Below the pieces are notes generated by a model, which saw only the letters and a list, made by a program, of their open reading frames with translations, did no database searches and was not told the DNA's origin. Shown piece after piece: positions 63,580 through 64,000 of a stretch of 64,000 nt of DNA; within the stretch, counting starts at the first letter, position 1; each line of letters begins with the position of its first letter. Both the position numbers and the translations under genes were made by a program. Source of the DNA: Ceratodon purpureus. Taxonomy: Eukaryota > Streptophyta > Bryopsida > Pseudoditrichales > Ditrichaceae. The stretch lies in the NCBI GenBank assembly GCA_014871385.1, contig CM026433.1:7430740-7494739 (forward strand). The letters are read 5' to 3'.

Positions 63580-64000
63580 CCATGGGTCGATTTCGCTGTG
63601 GTGTAGTTTCTGTGCATCGACATCTCTGGTGAAGTTCCTGGACTTGCGATGAGTATTGCGCAGCATTCGACTTCATGGGATTCGGTGAATTTGCTGGTCG
63701 ACAGTTATGAGGATATCACTTCAATGAAGTGATACCGATTGTATAGGTTGAGATTGTATAGGTCTGAACAATGTGGAGTCAATAGATGCAATGCCGAAGA
63801 TTTGTGGAAATTTGGTTCGAAGTGAAAGACGGCCTTTTAGTTGGCAGAGTTTTTGTTATGGAATTTTTTGCTAGGGGTCGGTTTCTGCGCAGGAGTTGTT
63901 GAAGAGGGTTCGGTCCTCGTATGTACTATAGTGCGGAAGATTTGTGTTATATTTTGCGAAGCAAATTTGTATTTTTATACATGATGAATATTCATTGAGT
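63580..64000. other. 3' flank of PLATZ copy 2
   Basis: Non-coding. It includes a near-perfect short repeat around GATATCACTTCAATGAAGTGATACC (63,712-63,736), a small hairpin-like word, and the 3' block shared with copy 1 from about 63,893. Confidence 0.5.

Larger units (their letters stand above)
61708..64000 (+). repeat. Duplicated PLATZ segment, copy 2 (partner at 1,776-3,784)
   Basis: Same order and orientation as copy 1, with small indels upstream and a longer 3' UTR (about 285 bp extra, 63,607-63,895). Its end is outside the window. Confidence 0.9.

Overview
The window is nuclear DNA of a land plant, rich in transposable elements. Spliced genes with GT-AG introns, a PLATZ-type zinc-binding regulator, an ankyrin/PGG membrane protein, a plant L1-type LINE and a Ty1/copia remnant all point this way. 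The short introns and the gene mix would fit a bryophyte or other early-diverging plant, but that is a weak inference; nothing seen fixes the species.

Layout. 1-1400: a broken relative of the transposase found at 44.7-48.4 kb, then a small TA-flanked inverted-repeat element. 1.8-3.8 kb: a PLATZ-like gene on a duplicated segment whose second copy fills 61.7-64.0 kb. 6.6-9.1 kb (-): a four-exon gene for a predicted membrane protein. 10.2-11.5 kb: a stray copy of the 3' end of the quinone-oxidoreductase gene that is intact at 51.4-53.9 kb. 11.5-12.7 kb: a broken unknown gene. 15.0-16.3 kb (+): an ankyrin/PGG membrane protein. 18.6-19.2 kb (-): a small three-exon gene. 19.3-20.2 kb: a TTAA-flanked element with an inverted relative at 55.5-56.3 kb. 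21.7-28.1 kb: a full-length LINE with both ORFs open and a 13-bp target duplication. 57.6-58.9 kb: copia debris. 59.5-61.7 kb: a 5'-truncated LINE.

The centrepiece is 28,708-50,305. It looks like one 21.6-kb DNA transposon: terminal inverted repeats with a perfect 43-bp core, flanked by an 8-bp (or 9-bp) direct repeat. Inside are (i) a 1,219-aa transposase with a GCM1/FLYWCH-like zinc region, an acidic DD region and a C-terminal SWIM zinc finger; (ii) an at least 12-exon gene on the minus strand that joins an RNA-polymerase-II-CTD-like heptad tail, a ParB-like domain and a beta-class N4/N6 DNA methyltransferase-like domain; (iii) a 7.4-kb tandem array of about 242-bp units, each with a 24-bp near-perfect palindrome (30 sites); and (iv) several small ORFs. 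A ParB-like protein encoded next to an array of palindromes, inside a giant transposon that also carries a DNA-methylase-like module, resembles a parB/parS-type protein-site pair. I know of no described system of this form in plants. The pairing of protein and sites is inference; the repeats, the domain motifs and the exon structure are visible in the sequence.
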